From contig NZ_UGSP01000001.1 of the NCBI RefSeq assembly GCF_900454535.1, positions 617,501-681,500 of the forward strand: DNA of 64,000 bases. Reading direction: 5' to 3'. Numbering within the stretch: the first letter of the stretch is position 1; each line of letters begins with the position of its first letter. The notes beneath the pieces were generated by a model. It did not search any database. It was not told the origin of the DNA and was given only the letters and a program-made list of their open reading frames with translations. Below, piece after piece: positions 40,022 through 51,132 of the stretch. This DNA is from Avibacterium avium. GTDB lineage: Bacteria; Pseudomonadota; Gammaproteobacteria; Enterobacterales; Pasteurellaceae. A program made the position numbers and the translations under genes.

Positions 40022-41445
40022 TATTTGTTTTCTTCTTGTACGGCTTGCTTTGTTACTTCTTGTTTCACTGCGTCTTGTTTTATAGCCTCTTGTTGCTTCG
40101 CCTCCTCTTGGATACGTTGGCGGAAGCGTCCCGCAGCAAAATGATAGAACGGTTTTGCGTTAAATTGGCGTGAAATAATAGAAGCGATAAGGCTACAAAT
40201 CAAGAGCCAAAATAATACAGGCTCACTCGCAGTCATTTCCATCACGATCACACTTGCCGTAACAGGGGATTGGGTTGCTCCCGTCAAAAATGCTGCCATA
40301 CAGAGCAAAACTAAAAGGCGTTGATCAACAATTTCTCCCGTAAGCGACCAAACTTGAACACCAATCCCCGCCCCAGTAGTGAGTGCTGGAGTGAAAATGC
40401 CGCCTGCTGTGCCAGTCCAATAAGTGGCAACCGTAGCAAATAATTTACTTATCCCAACTTCTGAGGCAACGGTTTGACCATCAAGGGCTTTGGTTACAAC
40501 TTCGTAACCCGTGCCGTAAGTTTGTCCGTGAGTGAATGTGCCAAGTCCTGCAAGAATCAAGCCTAAAATAAACGCCGTGTAAATAGGGTGGCGGCGAATC
40601 CAACCACGCATTTTTGCGGGGGCTGTGCCTGCAACGCCTTTGGCGAGTAACCACGCAAAAACGCCGCCTAACACCCCACTCACTACACCACAGAGGATCA
40701 CCCATAAAAACATATGAGGTACGGAAGTTTGCCCGTGATAATTGGGGAAATAAGGATTATTGCCTTCAATGGCAACCAAAATAAACCCTGCGGTCAGCAC
40801 ACCGAGTAACACTCGGCGTTCCCAACGCAACAAAATGCCACGGCCTAATTCTTCAATAGCAAAAATCACACCGCCTAATGGGGCATTGAACGCCGCAGCC
40901 AATCCTCCCGCCGCCCCTGTTGCCATTAGTTCATTGGCGTTTAGCCCTTTGAATGCCAAGCCGTGGCGACGGCAAACATTGCCCCACGCATACATCACCG
41001 CCGCGCCCACTTGCACAGACGGCCCTTCACGCCCCACAGAGGCACCAAATAACATCGCCAAAAACGTGAGTGGAATTTTCCACAGCGTTTGCCCAAAAGC
41101 AATGAGCTTGCTTTTATTGGCGCTATACGGCATATCAATAGAGGCAATCACCTGCGGAATCCCACTGCCCGAAACATAGGGGGTATATTTTGCGGTAAAC
41201 CAAGCTAAAAATGCCAAGCCTAAGGGCAGCACCAGCCATACGGCATAAGGATATTTTGCACTCCATTGGGCATTCCAATGTAAGGCAAGATCAGCAAATT
41301 TCGCAAAGCCAAGAGAGAATAAGGATACCAACGCCGCGCCGATCAATAAGCAGGAAAACTCAATGGTTTTACGCGAAATACGATAGCTTTGGCGTAATTT
41401 TCGGTGAATAAAATGACGAATTTTTTGGGTGAATCGCTTTAACAT
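40021..41445 (-). CDS. ClC-family chloride channel / H+-Cl- exchanger
   Basis: A 474-residue membrane protein with the three ClC selectivity motifs: [21 protein letters not shown] (with the gating glutamate) and the [15 protein letters not shown] region. An internal glutamate pair in FAIEELGRG corresponds to the proton-path glutamate of exchangers. About ten or more membrane helices are predicted. The C-terminal tail is Gln/Glu/Lys-rich low complexity (repeated KQEA/KQDAVKQ). ATG 41445 fits the family N-terminus; a longer start at 41514 adds an unmatched segment. Similar to E. coli ClcA, but I do not assert the subfamily. Confidence 0.9.
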   Translation of the reverse strand: MLKRFTQKIRHFIHRKLRQSYRISRKTIEFSCLLIGAALVSLFSLGFAKFADLALHWNAQWSAKYPYAVWLVLPLGLAFLAWFTAKYTPYVSGSGIPQVIASIDMPYSANKSKLIAFGQTLWKIPLTFLAMLFGASVGREGPSVQVGAAVMYAWGNVCRRHGLAFKGLNANELMATGAAGGLAAAFNAPLGGVIFAIEELGRGILLRWERRVLLGVLTAGFILVAIEGNNPYFPNYHGQTSVPHMFLWVILCGVVSGVLGGVFAWLLAKGVAGTAPAKMRGWIRRHPIYTAFILGLILAGLGTFTHGQTYGTGYEVVTKALDGQTVASEVGISKLFATVATYWTGTAGGIFTPALTTGAGIGVQVWSLTGEIVDQRLLVLLCMAAFLTGATQSPVTASVIVMEMTASEPVLFWLLICSLIASIISRQFNAKPFYHFAAGRFRQRIQEEAKQQEAIKQDAVKQEVTKQAVQEENK

Positions 41446-41539
41446 TTTAGATGATTGAGATGAAAATAAATTGTGGAAAATTATAGCAATATTTTCGTGC
41501 GTGAGATATGGCAAGGATCAAGAAGATGAAAAATAGGCA

Positions 41540-41584
41540 AAAAATCACCGCACTTATTTCGTAGGTAAAGTAAAGTGCGGTGAA
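41540..41584 (-). terminator. deoD terminator from inverted uptake signals
   Basis: TCACCGCACTT (41546-41556) and AAGTGCGGTGA (41574-41584) form an 11-bp stem with a 17-nt loop. On the minus strand it is followed by six T (A-run at 41540-41545). It lies 14 nt after the deoD stop. Confidence 0.85.
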
Positions 41585-41597
41585 ATTTTGTTAAAAA

Positions 41598-42314
41598 TTA
41601 AGCCTGATCACCAAGCAATACGCTTTCTAACGCGATTTCAATCATTTCATTGAAGGTTAGTTGGCGTTCTTCTGCCGTGGTTTGCTCGTGAGTGCGAATG
41701 TGGTCTGATACGGTACAGATGGTTAAAGCTTTCGCACCAAATTCTGCAGCAACACCATAAATGCCCGCGGCTTCCATTTCTACGCCCAAAATGCCGTATT
41801 TTTCCATTACGTCAAACATTTCCACATCTGGCGTATAGAACAGATCAGCAGAATAAAGGTTTCCCACTCGCACATTGATGCCTTTGTTTTTTGCCGCTTG
41901 CACGGCAGCTTGGGTCATATCAAAATCGGCAATAGCAGCAAAATCGTTATCTTTAAAGCGAATGCGGTTCACTTTGGAATCCGTACAAGCGCCAAGCCCG
42001 ATGATCACTTCACGCAATTTCACATCTGGACGCACGGCACCGCACGAACCGACGCGGATAATTTTTTTTACGCCGTATTCGGTGATAAGCTCTTTGGCAT
42101 AAATAGAGCAAGACGGAATACCCATTCCGTGTCCCATTACGGAGATTTTGCGACCTTTGTATGTGCCGGTGTAGCCAAGCATATTACGCACATTGGTTAC
42201 TTCTTTGGCATCGTCTAAAAAGGTTTCAGCAATATATTTAGCACGCAACGGGTCGCCCGGCATTAATACTACGTCAGCAAAAGCCCCAGCGGGTGCGTTA
42301 ATATGTGGAGTCAT
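41598..42314 (-). CDS. deoD: Purine-nucleoside phosphorylase DeoD
   Basis: A 238-residue trimer-type (hexameric) phosphorylase that splits purine nucleosides. [18 protein letters not shown] (about 18-35), [12 protein letters not shown] (about 61-72), [10 protein letters not shown] and [12 protein letters not shown] (about 178-189) are diagnostic. It lies 22 nt after deoB and shares its salvage pathway: base plus (deoxy)ribose-1-phosphate, which DeoB then isomerises. Confidence 0.97.
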   Translation of the reverse strand: MTPHINAPAGAFADVVLMPGDPLRAKYIAETFLDDAKEVTNVRNMLGYTGTYKGRKISVMGHGMGIPSCSIYAKELITEYGVKKIIRVGSCGAVRPDVKLREVIIGLGACTDSKVNRIRFKDNDFAAIADFDMTQAAVQAAKNKGINVRVGNLYSADLFYTPDVEMFDVMEKYGILGVEMEAAGIYGVAAEFGAKALTICTVSDHIRTHEQTTAEERQLTFNEMIEIALESVLLGDQA

Positions 42315-42336
42315 AATAAAGTCCTCTTATATTGAA

Positions 42337-43575
42337 TTAATCTTGGTTGTCGAAATTAAGGATTGATTTACCGTAATCCATTGGCGGCAGATCAAAATAA
42401 TCTGCGACAGTTTGCCCTACGTCAGCGAAAGTGTCGCGTTTGCCTAAAAATTGTTTTGGCACTTGCGAACCGTATAATAGCACAGGGATATGCTCGCGAG
42501 TGTGATCCGTGCCGTGCCACGTTGGGTCGCAACCGTGATCAGCTGTGAAAATCAGTAAATCATCTTCATTCATTAAGGCGAGCAATTCAGGGATACGGCT
42601 GTCGAAATATTCCAATGCAGCAGCATAACCTGCTACATCACGGCGATGGCCGAAATCGGAATCAAAATTCACAAAGTTAGTGAAAACGATGGAATTTTCC
42701 CCCGCTCTTTTCACTTCCACAAGGGTTTTGTCGAATAATTCTTCCAAGCCCGTGGCTTTCACTTTTTCGGTGATGCCAGTGTGTGCGTAAATATCAGCAA
42801 TTTTGCCGATAGAAATCACATCGCCTTGTTTTTCTTCCACTAATTTTTGTAATACGGTTTTGGCAGGTGGCTCAATGGCGTAGTCTTTACGGTTACCTGT
42901 GCGAGAAAATTCGCCCGCTTTGTTGCCCACAAATGGGCGAGCGATTACGCGTCCGATATTGTAATCAGCAAGTTCTTCACGCACGATTTCGCATAATTCG
43001 TAAAGTTTTTCCAAGCCGTAGGTTTCTTCGTGGCAAGCAATTTGGAAAACGGAATCTGCCGAGGTGTAGAAAATCGGTTTGCCCGTTTTCATATGTTCTT
43101 CACCAAGCTGATCTAAGATCACCGTGCCAGAAGAATGGCAGTTGCCGAGATAGCCCTCAAGCCCTGCACGTTCAACAATGCGATCTAAAAGTGCTTGTGG
43201 GAAGCTGTTTTCGTGTTCTGGGAAGTAGCCCCAATCGAATAATACTGGCACGCCAGCAATTTCCCAGTGGCCAGATGGAGTGTCTTTGCCTGAGGAAATT
43301 TCTTTCGCATAAGCGTAACCCCCAATTAACGCTGGGTTTGGATTAAACCCTGCTGGCAATTCACCGCAAGATTCTTTTGCCGCTAAGCCTAAGCCGAGTT
43401 TTTCAAAATTAGGCAGGTGAAGTGGGCCTTTGCGGCCATTTTTGTCTTCTAGCCCTTCCGCACAACGTTGTGCAATGTGGCCTAAGGTATTCGCCCCTTT
43501 ATCACCAAATTTTTCTGCATCTTCACTTGAACCGATACCGAAAGAGTCTAACATCATTATAAATACGCGTTTCAT
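42337..43575 (-). CDS. deoB: Phosphopentomutase
   Basis: A 412-residue alkaline-phosphatase-superfamily metalloenzyme interconverting ribose-1- and ribose-5-phosphate. The metal sites are in [13 protein letters not shown] (about 5-17), [16 protein letters not shown] and the C-terminal [20 protein letters not shown]. It stands before deoD in the same operon. A PurR-like box lies about 110 bp upstream. Confidence 0.96.
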   Translation of the reverse strand: MKRVFIMMLDSFGIGSSEDAEKFGDKGANTLGHIAQRCAEGLEDKNGRKGPLHLPNFEKLGLGLAAKESCGELPAGFNPNPALIGGYAYAKEISSGKDTPSGHWEIAGVPVLFDWGYFPEHENSFPQALLDRIVERAGLEGYLGNCHSSGTVILDQLGEEHMKTGKPIFYTSADSVFQIACHEETYGLEKLYELCEIVREELADYNIGRVIARPFVGNKAGEFSRTGNRKDYAIEPPAKTVLQKLVEEKQGDVISIGKIADIYAHTGITEKVKATGLEELFDKTLVEVKRAGENSIVFTNFVNFDSDFGHRRDVAGYAAALEYFDSRIPELLALMNEDDLLIFTADHGCDPTWHGTDHTREHIPVLLYGSQVPKQFLGKRDTFADVGQTVADYFDLPPMDYGKSILNFDNQD

Positions 43576-43684
43576 TTTAAGCTCCTTAATTATTGAACTC
43601 TGTTTTTAGAACAACAGAATGTTTGCTTTATTTTTGAACGTTATGTTTCAAGAAGATTTATTACCTGTGTTCAATAATCTACAA

Positions 43685-43700
43685 TAGCAAACGTTTTCTT
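43685..43700. promoter_or_regulatory. PurR-like operator upstream of deoB-deoD
   Basis: TAGCAAACGTTTTCTT matches the E. coli PurR box ACGCAAACGTTTTCGT at 13 of 16 positions, including the core GCAAACGTTTTC. It lies between nupC and deoB, where a promoter for deoBD would be. Purine control of these salvage genes is inferred. Confidence 0.6.
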
Positions 43701-43714
43701 TGTCTTAATATGAC

Positions 43715-43740
43715 AACACCACGAACAATGTCGTGGTGTT
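43715..43740 (-). terminator. Hairpin after nupC
   Basis: AACACCACGA (43715-43724) and TCGTGGTGTT (43731-43740) form a 10-bp stem 43 nt past the nupC stop. On the minus strand no T-run follows, so it is a weak or factor-assisted terminator. Confidence 0.5.
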
Positions 43741-43782
43741 ATCGAAAAATTCGGTGAAATTTTACCGCACTTTTCTTACATT

Positions 43783-45045
43783 TTATAGTGCAGCACCACT
43801 TAAACCGATAAATAATCCAGCAATGGTTGCACTCATCAGATTTGCTAATGATCCTGCGATCACCGCTTTGATACCAAGACGTGCAATATCACCACGGCGG
43901 CTTGGTGCCATTCCACCTAATCCGCCGATTAAGATCGCAATTGAGCTGAAGTTAGCAAAACCACAAAGGGCAAAGGTGATAATCGCTTTGGTTTTATCGC
44001 TTAATTGTACCGCAGCGTCCGCAGCAAGGTAAGGAGCAAATTCTAAGTAGCCAACAAATTCGTTCACTGCTAATTTAATCCCGATCATTTGACCTGCAAC
44101 CGCAGCTTCGTCCCAAGGCACACCAATCACCCAAGCTAATGGGCGGAAAATCCAACCTAAAATTAAGCCAAGAGAAAGTTCAGGCATACCGAACCAGTTG
44201 CCGATACCACCTAATAAACCATTGACTAAGGCAATTAATGCTACGAAGGCAATCAACATTGCGCCCACATTCATTGCCAACTGCATACCAGATGAAGCCC
44301 CTGCTGCTGCTGCATCTAAAATATTAGAAGGCTGTTCCAAATCTACTTTTTCAATGTCATCGTTGAATTTTTCTGTTTGTGGCACCATCAATTTAGCAAA
44401 CAACAAGCCCGCAGGTGCTGCCATAAATGATGCTGCGATTAAGTATGGCAATGGCACGCCTAAACCTGCATAACCTGCCAATACAGAACCTGCGATAGAA
44501 GCCAAACCGCCACACATTACAGCAAATAATTCGGATTCAGTCATTTTGCTGATATAAGGTTTCACCACCAATGGCGCTTCTGTTTGTCCCACGAAAATGT
44601 TTGCCGCTGCAGACATTGATTCCGCTTTAGACGTGCCTAATGCTTTTTGTAAGCCACCACCAATGATTTTAATGATCCATTGCATTACACCAATGTAATA
44701 AAGTAAGGAAATTAGCGCAGAGAAGAACACGATGATCGGTAACACGCGAATGGCGAAAATGAAGCCATCATTACCAAAGGCCTTGAAAGAGGCATCAGTG
44801 GCTAAACCACCAAACACAAATTGAACCCCTTCGTTACCGTAATTAATCACTTTACTTACGCCATTAGATAAGGACAGCAAAATATCACGGCCAACAGGCA
44901 CATAAAGAATAAATGCGCCGATCAGGATTTGAATTAATAACGCACCGCCCACAGTACGCAAACTAATCGCACGGCGATTGCTAGATAATAGAACGGCAAT
45001 AGCAAGAAGTACAACAATGCCTAGCACACTTATTAAGCTACTCAT
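43783..45045 (-). CDS. nupC: Concentrative nucleoside transporter NupC
   Basis: A 420-residue inner-membrane H+/nucleoside symporter of the CNT family. [37 protein letters not shown] (about 139-175, shown as overlapping family landmarks [20 protein letters not shown] and APLVVKPYI) contains the substrate and cation residues; GEAAVAG-type [15 protein letters not shown] is near 315. It imports nucleosides that DeoD and DeoB break down. A PurR-like box lies 97 bp upstream. Confidence 0.95.
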   Translation of the reverse strand: MSSLISVLGIVVLLAIAVLLSSNRRAISLRTVGGALLIQILIGAFILYVPVGRDILLSLSNGVSKVINYGNEGVQFVFGGLATDASFKAFGNDGFIFAIRVLPIIVFFSALISLLYYIGVMQWIIKIIGGGLQKALGTSKAESMSAAANIFVGQTEAPLVVKPYISKMTESELFAVMCGGLASIAGSVLAGYAGLGVPLPYLIAASFMAAPAGLLFAKLMVPQTEKFNDDIEKVDLEQPSNILDAAAAGASSGMQLAMNVGAMLIAFVALIALVNGLLGGIGNWFGMPELSLGLILGWIFRPLAWVIGVPWDEAAVAGQMIGIKLAVNEFVGYLEFAPYLAADAAVQLSDKTKAIITFALCGFANFSSIAILIGGLGGMAPSRRGDIARLGIKAVIAGSLANLMSATIAGLFIGLSGAAL

Positions 45046-45141
45046 ATTAGAATTTCCTTAAATGTAAAATTGATATAAAAAAGCGAGCTAATTCTACTGT
45101 TTTTTGTAATGAAATGCTTGCAAAAATGTACAAAAATGTGA

Positions 45142-45157
45142 AGGCAAGCGATTGCTT
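45142..45157. promoter_or_regulatory. PurR-like operator upstream of nupC
   Basis: AGGCAAGCGATTGCTT resembles PurR boxes of the ACG(C/A)AAACGATTGCTT type, with about 11 of 16 consensus positions. It is weaker than the box before deoB, but in the promoter region of a functionally linked gene. Confidence 0.4.
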
Positions 45158-45280
45158 TGCGGTAAAAATGCACAATTTTTACGTCTTTTCGCTATATCTT
45201 ATACCGATTAAGTTATTGGGCTTTGCGTGAATTTCCTTTATTATGACGGCTAAAGTGCGGTGAAAAATAACGATAAATTA

Positions 45281-45922
45281 ATGAACCAGAAATATAACGT
45301 ATTACCCCATACCCCTTGGACAGCCACAGGATTATGGCGCGTAGAACGCCATTCCATCATTGTCCTGATTTGCTCACTGATGCTATTAGGCTTGGGTGAT
45401 GGGCTGCTTTTGCTTTCCAATTTAGGCTCCGCGCCTTGGACGGTGCTTTCGCAAGGCGTTGCCCTGCAAGCAGGGTTTAGCGTGGGTTGGGCATCTTTAA
45501 TCATCAGCGCCATTGTGATGCTGATGTGGTTTCCCCTTAAGTTAAAAATGGGCTTAGGAACTGTGCTAAATATGCTGTTAATCGCCCTCGCCCTAGGCTT
45601 AACCGTGGCGTCAATTCCTGCACCAACCACCTTATTTATTCGCTTTGTTTATGCCATTGTGGGCATTTTGCTCTTTGGCATTGCGTCTGCGTTTTATCTC
45701 ACTTGTCATCAAGGTGCAGGGCCGCGTGATGGCTTGATGGTAGGGCTATGCCACCGCTTTCATTGGAAAGTGGGAACAGTGCGAACCCTTATGGAAGTGT
45801 CTGTTTGTGCGCTCGGCTTTTTACTTGGGGGAACAGTGGGTATAGGCACGTTATTGTTTGCTTTTTCTATTGGCTGGGTGGTACAAATTACCCTTACGTT
45901 GCTAAAACGCCGTTATTTTTAA
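45281..45922 (+). CDS. YczE/YyaS/YitT-type integral membrane protein
   Basis: A 213-residue protein with about five membrane helices. Family features are LGLGDGLLLLSNLGSAPWTVL (about 33-53, in two overlapping pieces LGLGDGLLLLS and NLGSAPWTVL) and CHQGAGPRDGLMVGL (about 147-161). YczE-type proteins are conserved but have no firm function; in Bacillus YczE is linked to lipopeptide production. ATG 45281 is chosen. A GTG at 45260 overlapping an uptake signal is possible, and neither has a strong RBS. Confidence 0.8.
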   Translation: MNQKYNVLPHTPWTATGLWRVERHSIIVLICSLMLLGLGDGLLLLSNLGSAPWTVLSQGVALQAGFSVGWASLIISAIVMLMWFPLKLKMGLGTVLNMLLIALALGLTVASIPAPTTLFIRFVYAIVGILLFGIASAFYLTCHQGAGPRDGLMVGLCHRFHWKVGTVRTLMEVSVCALGFLLGGTVGIGTLLFAFSIGWVVQITLTLLKRRYF

Positions 45923-46023
45923 CTACACTTTTCAGTCACATTTTTAGCCCGTCATTATTAGGCTTTACATTTCGCTTTTTGATCTATAAAATTCCGAACC
46001 GAAACTTGAACTTAAAAATTTTT

Positions 46024-46806
46024 ATGAAACGAAACATTCAGCCCAGAAATACGCAACAACGCCGTCATCGCATTGTGCAATTATTACAAAGCCAAGGCGA
46101 AGTGAGCGTGGAACAGCTTGTACAGTTATTTGAAACTTCAGAGGTAACAATTCGCAAAGATTTGACCGCACTTGAAGCCAATGGTGTGTTGGTACGCCGT
46201 TATGGTGGGGCGATTTTAATGCCGCAAGAATTGCTTGATGAAAGCCAAGATGAACATCTTTCAAAACGAAAGTTGGCTATTGCGAAAAAAGCGGCGGAAC
46301 GTATTGCGGATCATAATCGCATTATTATTGATAGCGGTAGCACAACAGCCGCGTTGATCAATCAGCTCAATAAAAAGCAAGGCTTGGTGGTGATGACGAA
46401 CTCCCTTTCCGTTGCTACTCAATTACGTGCTTTAGAAAATGAGCCAACGCTATTGATGACAGGGGGAACTTGGGACACCCGTTCCGAATCTTTCCAAGGG
46501 CAAGTGGCAGCGCAAGTGTTGCGTTCATACAATTTTGATCAGCTCTTTATTGGTGCAGACGGCATTGATTTAGAGCGTGGCACGACCACCTTTAATGAAT
46601 TAGTGGATTTAAGCCGTGTGATGGCGGAAGTTTCCCGTGAAGTTATCGTGATGGTGGAATCACAAAAAATCGGCAGAAAAATGCCAAATATCGAATTAAC
46701 TTGGCAGCAAATTGATGTGCTAGTCACGGACGATTTGCTCGCCGCAGAAATTAAACAACAAATTGAAGCACAAGGCGTGGAAGTTATCTGCGCAAGTGCG
46801 GTGTAA
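46024..46806 (+). CDS. DeoR-family transcriptional regulator
   Basis: A 260-residue regulator. The N-terminal HTH (about 12-65: [40 protein letters not shown]) is of the DeoR class. The C-terminal sugar-phosphate sensor domain (about 80-250) has [15 protein letters not shown] and [19 protein letters not shown]. It lies 41 nt upstream of glmS, suggesting control of amino-sugar metabolism. A longer frame to 45748 overlaps the previous gene and is rejected. The last codons are an uptake signal encoding Ser-Ala-Val. Confidence 0.92.
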   Translation: MKRNIQPRNTQQRRHRIVQLLQSQGEVSVEQLVQLFETSEVTIRKDLTALEANGVLVRRYGGAILMPQELLDESQDEHLSKRKLAIAKKAAERIADHNRIIIDSGSTTAALINQLNKKQGLVVMTNSLSVATQLRALENEPTLLMTGGTWDTRSESFQGQVAAQVLRSYNFDQLFIGADGIDLERGTTTFNELVDLSRVMAEVSREVIVMVESQKIGRKMPNIELTWQQIDVLVTDDLLAAEIKQQIEAQGVEVICASAV

Positions 46807-46847
46807 ATTTTTCAACTTTTTTATTTTCTAACCAGAGAGGACATTTT

Positions 46848-48680
46848 ATGTGTGGAATTGTGGGTGCAGTAGCACAACGTGATGTAGCAGAAATTTTAGT
46901 CGATGGCTTACATCGTTTGGAATACCGTGGTTATGATTCAGCGGGTATTGCGGTGCTAGATGCAAATCATAATATGCAAATCGTACGCCGTGTAGGTAAA
47001 GTAAAAGCCTTAGATGAAGCCCTTGAAGCACACCCAATTTTAGGTGGCACAGGGATTGCACACACTCGTTGGGCAACGCACGGTGAACCTTCAGAAGCCA
47101 ACGCTCACCCACATCGTTCTGGCAAAATTGCGGTGGTACACAATGGAATTATCGAAAACTATGAAGAATTGCGTGAAGAATTACAAAAACGTGGTTATGA
47201 ATTTCTTTCGCAAACCGACACCGAGGTGATCGCTCACTTAGTGGAATGGGAATACCGCAGCGCTAGCTCATTATTAGAAGCGGTGCAAAAAACCGTGGCA
47301 CAATTGCGTGGCGCTTACGGTACGGTGGTAATGCACCAAGATGAACCTGAGCATTTAATCGTAGCACGTTCTGGCAGCCCATTGGTTATCGGTTTAGGTG
47401 TGGGGGAAAATTTCTTGGCTTCTGACCCGCTAGCATTGCTCAGCGTAACGCGCCGTTTCATTTATTTAGAAGAAGGCGATGTGGCGGAAATTTCTCGCCG
47501 TGATGTACAAATTTTTGATGCACAAGGCAATGCCGTTGAGCGTGAAATGCACGAAGGGCATTTTGAAGCGGACGCCGCAGACAAAGGGCAATATCGCCAC
47601 TATATGCAAAAAGAAATTTTTGAACAGCCCGTTGCGATTATGAATACCCTAGATGGGCGTATCGTTAATGGTAAAGTCAATATTGATGCCATTGGTCCTA
47701 ATGCGGCAGAAATCTTGCAAAAAGTGGAGCATATTCAAATTGTGGCGTGCGGAACCTCATACAACGCGGGAATGGTGGCACGCTATTGGTTTGAATCCAT
47801 TGCTGGCGTAAGCTGTGATGTGGAAATTGCGTCAGAATTTCGCTATCGCAAATTTGTTACTCGCCCAAATAGCCTGCTTATCACCCTTTCTCAATCGGGT
47901 GAAACCGCAGATACCTTGGCGGCATTACGCTTAGCTAAAGAATCAGGCTATATGACGGCGATGACAATCTGTAATGTGGCAAGTTCTTCTTTAGTGCGTG
48001 AGTCAGATTTCGCCTTTATGACCCGTGCTGGCGTGGAAATTGGCGTGGCATCAACCAAAGCCTTTACCACCCAATTAACCTGTTTATTGTTATTAAATGC
48101 GGCAATCGGACGCTTAAAAGGCACGGTGAGCGAAGAGCAAGAACATCATATTGTACAGGCTTTACAACGTTTGCCAGCGCAAATTGAAAGTGCATTAGTT
48201 TACGATAAACAAATTGAAAAATTATCGGAAGATTTTGCTGATAAACACCACACTTTATTCTTAGGACGTGGCGAGTTTTACCCAATCGCAATGGAATCTG
48301 CATTGAAATTGAAAGAAATTTCCTACATTCACGCAGAAGCCTATGCAGCTGGAGAATTAAAACACGGCCCACTGGCTTTAATTGATAGCGATATGCCGGT
48401 GATTGTGGTTGCACCAGAAAATGATTTACTTGAAAAAGTGAAGTCAAACATTGAAGAAGTGCGCGCCCGTGGCGGTCAGCTTTATATCTTTGCTGATCAC
48501 GATGCCGGTTTTAGCGATGGCGAAGGTTTCAAAACCATCGTGTTACCGAAAGTGGACGAAGTAACCGCACCAATTTTCTACACCGTGCCGTTACAACTGC
48601 TTTCTTACCATATCGCCTTAATCAAAGGAACAGACGTGGATCAACCGCGTAACCTTGCGAAAGCGGTAACGGTGGAATAA
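46848..48680 (+). CDS. glmS: Glutamine-fructose-6-phosphate aminotransferase (isomerizing)
   Basis: A 610-residue enzyme making glucosamine-6-phosphate for peptidoglycan and lipopolysaccharide. The glutaminase domain starts [15 protein letters not shown] with catalytic Cys1 after Met removal, and has [18 protein letters not shown] (about 71-88). Two SIS sugar-isomerase domains follow (about 285-610: [33 protein letters not shown]). The C-terminus [13 protein letters not shown] is the family end. No ribozyme leader is seen; the gap to the regulator is only 41 nt. Confidence 0.97.
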   Translation: MCGIVGAVAQRDVAEILVDGLHRLEYRGYDSAGIAVLDANHNMQIVRRVGKVKALDEALEAHPILGGTGIAHTRWATHGEPSEANAHPHRSGKIAVVHNGIIENYEELREELQKRGYEFLSQTDTEVIAHLVEWEYRSASSLLEAVQKTVAQLRGAYGTVVMHQDEPEHLIVARSGSPLVIGLGVGENFLASDPLALLSVTRRFIYLEEGDVAEISRRDVQIFDAQGNAVEREMHEGHFEADAADKGQYRHYMQKEIFEQPVAIMNTLDGRIVNGKVNIDAIGPNAAEILQKVEHIQIVACGTSYNAGMVARYWFESIAGVSCDVEIASEFRYRKFVTRPNSLLITLSQSGETADTLAALRLAKESGYMTAMTICNVASSSLVRESDFAFMTRAGVEIGVASTKAFTTQLTCLLLLNAAIGRLKGTVSEEQEHHIVQALQRLPAQIESALVYDKQIEKLSEDFADKHHTLFLGRGEFYPIAMESALKLKEISYIHAEAYAAGELKHGPLALIDSDMPVIVVAPENDLLEKVKSNIEEVRARGGQLYIFADHDAGFSDGEGFKTIVLPKVDEVTAPIFYTVPLQLLSYHIALIKGTDVDQPRNLAKAVTVE

Positions 48681-48687
48681 TCTTTCA

Positions 48688-48722
48688 AACAGCCTTGTAA
48701 TAATTTGCAAGGCTGTTTTTTT
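48688..48722 (+). terminator. glmS terminator
   Basis: AACAGCCTTG (48688-48697) and CAAGGCTGTT (48708-48717) form a 10-bp stem with a 10-nt loop followed by T. It lies 7 nt after the glmS stop. Confidence 0.9.
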
Positions 48723-48847
48723 ATTTGCTTACGACTGCCAAATTAACTACACTATGTGCGCTTTTGGGGCGCGTTTTTTAGGCCACTTTTAGCAAACTTC
48801 CTTTCTTAACACTTTAAAGGCTACCCGTGAGTAGCAAAAGGACATCT

Positions 48848-50077
48848 ATGAACAACAAAGTAAATGATTATGGCTGGAAAGCCTTGATCGGCTCTGCCGT
48901 GGGCTATGCAATGGACGGTTTCGACTTACTCATTCTCGGCTTTATGCTCAGCGCAATTTCTGCGGATTTAGCCCTATCAAGCGCACAAGCGGGCTCTTTG
49001 GTTACTTGGACATTAATCGGCGCAGTGGCGGGTGGCATTATTTTCGGTGCATTAAGCGATCGTTATGGCCGTGTACGAGTATTAACTTGGACAATCGTGC
49101 TATTTGCCGTATTTACCGGCTTATGTGCGCTCGCGCAAGGTTATTGGGATTTATTAATTTATCGCACCATTGCAGGCATTGGTTTAGGCGGTGAATTTGG
49201 TATTGGAATGGCATTAGCGGCGGAAGCTTGGCCAGCTCGCCATCGTGCAAAAGCTGCTTCTTATGTAGCATTAGGCTGGCAAGTGGGCGTGCTAGGTGCA
49301 GTGTTACTTACACCATTATTATTGCCAATCATCGGCTGGCGCGGAATGTTTATTGTGGGCATTTTCCCAGCTTTCGTGGCGTGGTATTTACGAGCGAAAT
49401 TACACGAACCAGACGTTTTTACCGAAAAACAGACCGCACTTTCCGCTACGACACAATCAAAATGGCAGGCATTCCGCCAATCTTTCCAATTATTAGTGAA
49501 AGATAAACAAACCGCCAAAGTTAGTCTAGGAGTGGTGGTTCTGACTTCCGTACAGAATTTTGGCTATTACGGCATAATGATCTGGCTACCTAATTTCTTG
49601 TCTAAACAGCTTGGCTTTAGCTTAACTAAATCTGGCGTTTGGACGGCGGTAACCGTATGCGGAATGATGAGCGGCATCTGGATTTTTGGGCGCCTTGCGG
49701 ACAAAATCGGGCGCAAACCAAGTTTTCTGCTTTTCCAACTTGGCGCCGTAATCAGTGTGATTACCTACTCACAACTGACCGATCCAAACGCAATGCTGAT
49801 TGCAGGAGCCTTTCTCGGAATGTTCGTAAATGGAATGATGGGCGGCTACGGTGCATTAATGGCGGAAGCCTACCCAACTCAAGCTCGGGCAACCGCACAA
49901 AATGTGCTATTTAATATCGGGCGCGCGGTCGGTGGTTTCGGCCCTGTGGTAGTCGGTGCCGTGGTGGCAAGTTATTCTTTTTCCACTGCGATTGCCTTCC
50001 TTGCGCTGATTTATGTGATCGATATGATCGCCACCATTTTCTTAATTCCAGAATTGAAAGGCAAAGCCTTGGATTAA
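48848..50077 (+). CDS. MFS transporter, metabolite:H+ symporter type
   Basis: A 409-residue protein with twelve predicted membrane helices. The family motifs are GFDLLILGFMLSAISADL (helix 1), the loop 2-3 motif GALSDRYGRVRVL and GRLADKIGRKPSFLLFQLG at loop 8-9. GIGLGGEFGIGMALAAEAWP is typical of the aromatic-acid or sialic-acid symporter branch. The substrate is not determined. ATG 48848 has AGGA 5 bp upstream; a GTG at 48827 is less likely. It is alone and convergent with dusC at an 11-nt gap. Confidence 0.9.
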   Translation: MNNKVNDYGWKALIGSAVGYAMDGFDLLILGFMLSAISADLALSSAQAGSLVTWTLIGAVAGGIIFGALSDRYGRVRVLTWTIVLFAVFTGLCALAQGYWDLLIYRTIAGIGLGGEFGIGMALAAEAWPARHRAKAASYVALGWQVGVLGAVLLTPLLLPIIGWRGMFIVGIFPAFVAWYLRAKLHEPDVFTEKQTALSATTQSKWQAFRQSFQLLVKDKQTAKVSLGVVVLTSVQNFGYYGIMIWLPNFLSKQLGFSLTKSGVWTAVTVCGMMSGIWIFGRLADKIGRKPSFLLFQLGAVISVITYSQLTDPNAMLIAGAFLGMFVNGMMGGYGALMAEAYPTQARATAQNVLFNIGRAVGGFGPVVVGAVVASYSFSTAIAFLALIYVIDMIATIFLIPELKGKALD

Positions 50078-50088
50078 TCAAGCTAAGG

Positions 50089-51030
50089 CTATATGGCAAA
50101 AGTGGCTAATCTTTCGCGCAAATCTACTGCACTTTGGCAGGTTTTAATATGCTCAAAAAGTGCGGTGGCTTGTGGGTAAGATTTTTTCAGATATTGTAGC
50201 CATTGTTTGGTACGGGCAATGTGGTAAAAGCCCGTATCTTGCAAGTTTTCAATATGCGCATAACGATGCAACAAAGGCATTACCCCTTGCGCCCAATCTA
50301 ATTTTTCCTGATTAAACTTCACCACAAGGCTTAAGTTTGGAATGGTCAATGCGCCGCGTCCAATCATTACATCTTGGCAGCCTGTTATGGCAAGGCAGTC
50401 TTGCGCATCTTGCCAATGCCAAATTTCACCATTTGCGATGACAGGAATGGTTAAACGCTGACGAATTTCACCAATTTTATGCCAATTGATCTTTTCTGCA
50501 CGATAGCCATCAGTTTTGGTGCGTCCGTGAATGGTGATTTCCGTACCGCCGCCTTGTTGCACCGCATCAGCAATTTCAAAGGAGTGATTATCGCTATCCC
50601 AGCCCAAACGCACTTTCACGCTCACTACTTGCTCTTTCGGTAGGGCTTCGCGTAAGGCTTTAGTAGCTTGGTAAATCAATTCGGGCTGCTTTAATAATGC
50701 CGCGCCACCGTGACTACCATTCACGGTTTTAGACGGGCAACCGCAGTTAAAATCAATGCCGTGCGATCCCAATTCCACCGCCAACATCGCATTTTCCGCC
50801 AGCCACTGTGGGTGTTGGCCTAAAAGTTGTACACGCACAGGCGTTCCCGCGGGCGTTCGCCCACCGCGCTGCAGTTCTGGACATAAACGGTAAAAGGTTT
50901 TGACTGGCAAACGCTGATCCACCACACGCACAAACTCCGATACGCACAGATCATAATCGTTAATTTCAGTCAAAAGCTGCCGTACAAGGGGATCAAGCAC
51001 GCCCTGCATTGGCGCAAGGAAAACACGCAT
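50089..51030 (-). CDS. dusC: tRNA-dihydrouridine(16) synthase DusC
   Basis: A 313-residue Dus enzyme. [20 protein letters not shown] at the start, the active-site cysteine in [20 protein letters not shown] (about 95-114), and [11 protein letters not shown] mark the DusC branch, which reduces U16 of tRNAs. The C-terminal helical part (about 250-313) binds tRNA. It is the second dihydrouridine synthase in the window. Confidence 0.94.
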   Translation of the reverse strand: MRVFLAPMQGVLDPLVRQLLTEINDYDLCVSEFVRVVDQRLPVKTFYRLCPELQRGGRTPAGTPVRVQLLGQHPQWLAENAMLAVELGSHGIDFNCGCPSKTVNGSHGGAALLKQPELIYQATKALREALPKEQVVSVKVRLGWDSDNHSFEIADAVQQGGGTEITIHGRTKTDGYRAEKINWHKIGEIRQRLTIPVIANGEIWHWQDAQDCLAITGCQDVMIGRGALTIPNLSLVVKFNQEKLDWAQGVMPLLHRYAHIENLQDTGFYHIARTKQWLQYLKKSYPQATALFEHIKTCQSAVDLRERLATFAI

Positions 51031-51059
51031 TTTATTTACTATTACTCTTTTGATAAAAA

Positions 51060-51119
51060 TAAAAAAGCTGAATTTTTCACCGCACTTTGTTATTTCAGAG
51101 AAACGGTAAAAAATTCAGC
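51060..51119 (-). terminator. djlA terminator
   Basis: GCTGAATTTTT (51067-51077) pairs with AAAAATTCAGC (51109-51119). The inner ACCG/CGGT pair extends the fold. On the minus strand the stem is followed by TTTTTTATTTTT. It lies 14 nt past the djlA stop, and the loop contains an uptake signal. Confidence 0.8.
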
Positions 51120-51132
51120 AATGAAGAAAGGT

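Noticed and set aside
45748-46023. 92-residue N-terminal extension of the DeoR-family regulator
   Set aside because: It overlaps the previous membrane-protein gene in another frame and lacks family similarity; ATG 46024 gives the normal start.
46807-46847. glmS ribozyme/riboswitch
   Set aside because: The gap before glmS is only 41 nt and shows no ribozyme core; this class occurs mainly in Gram-positives.
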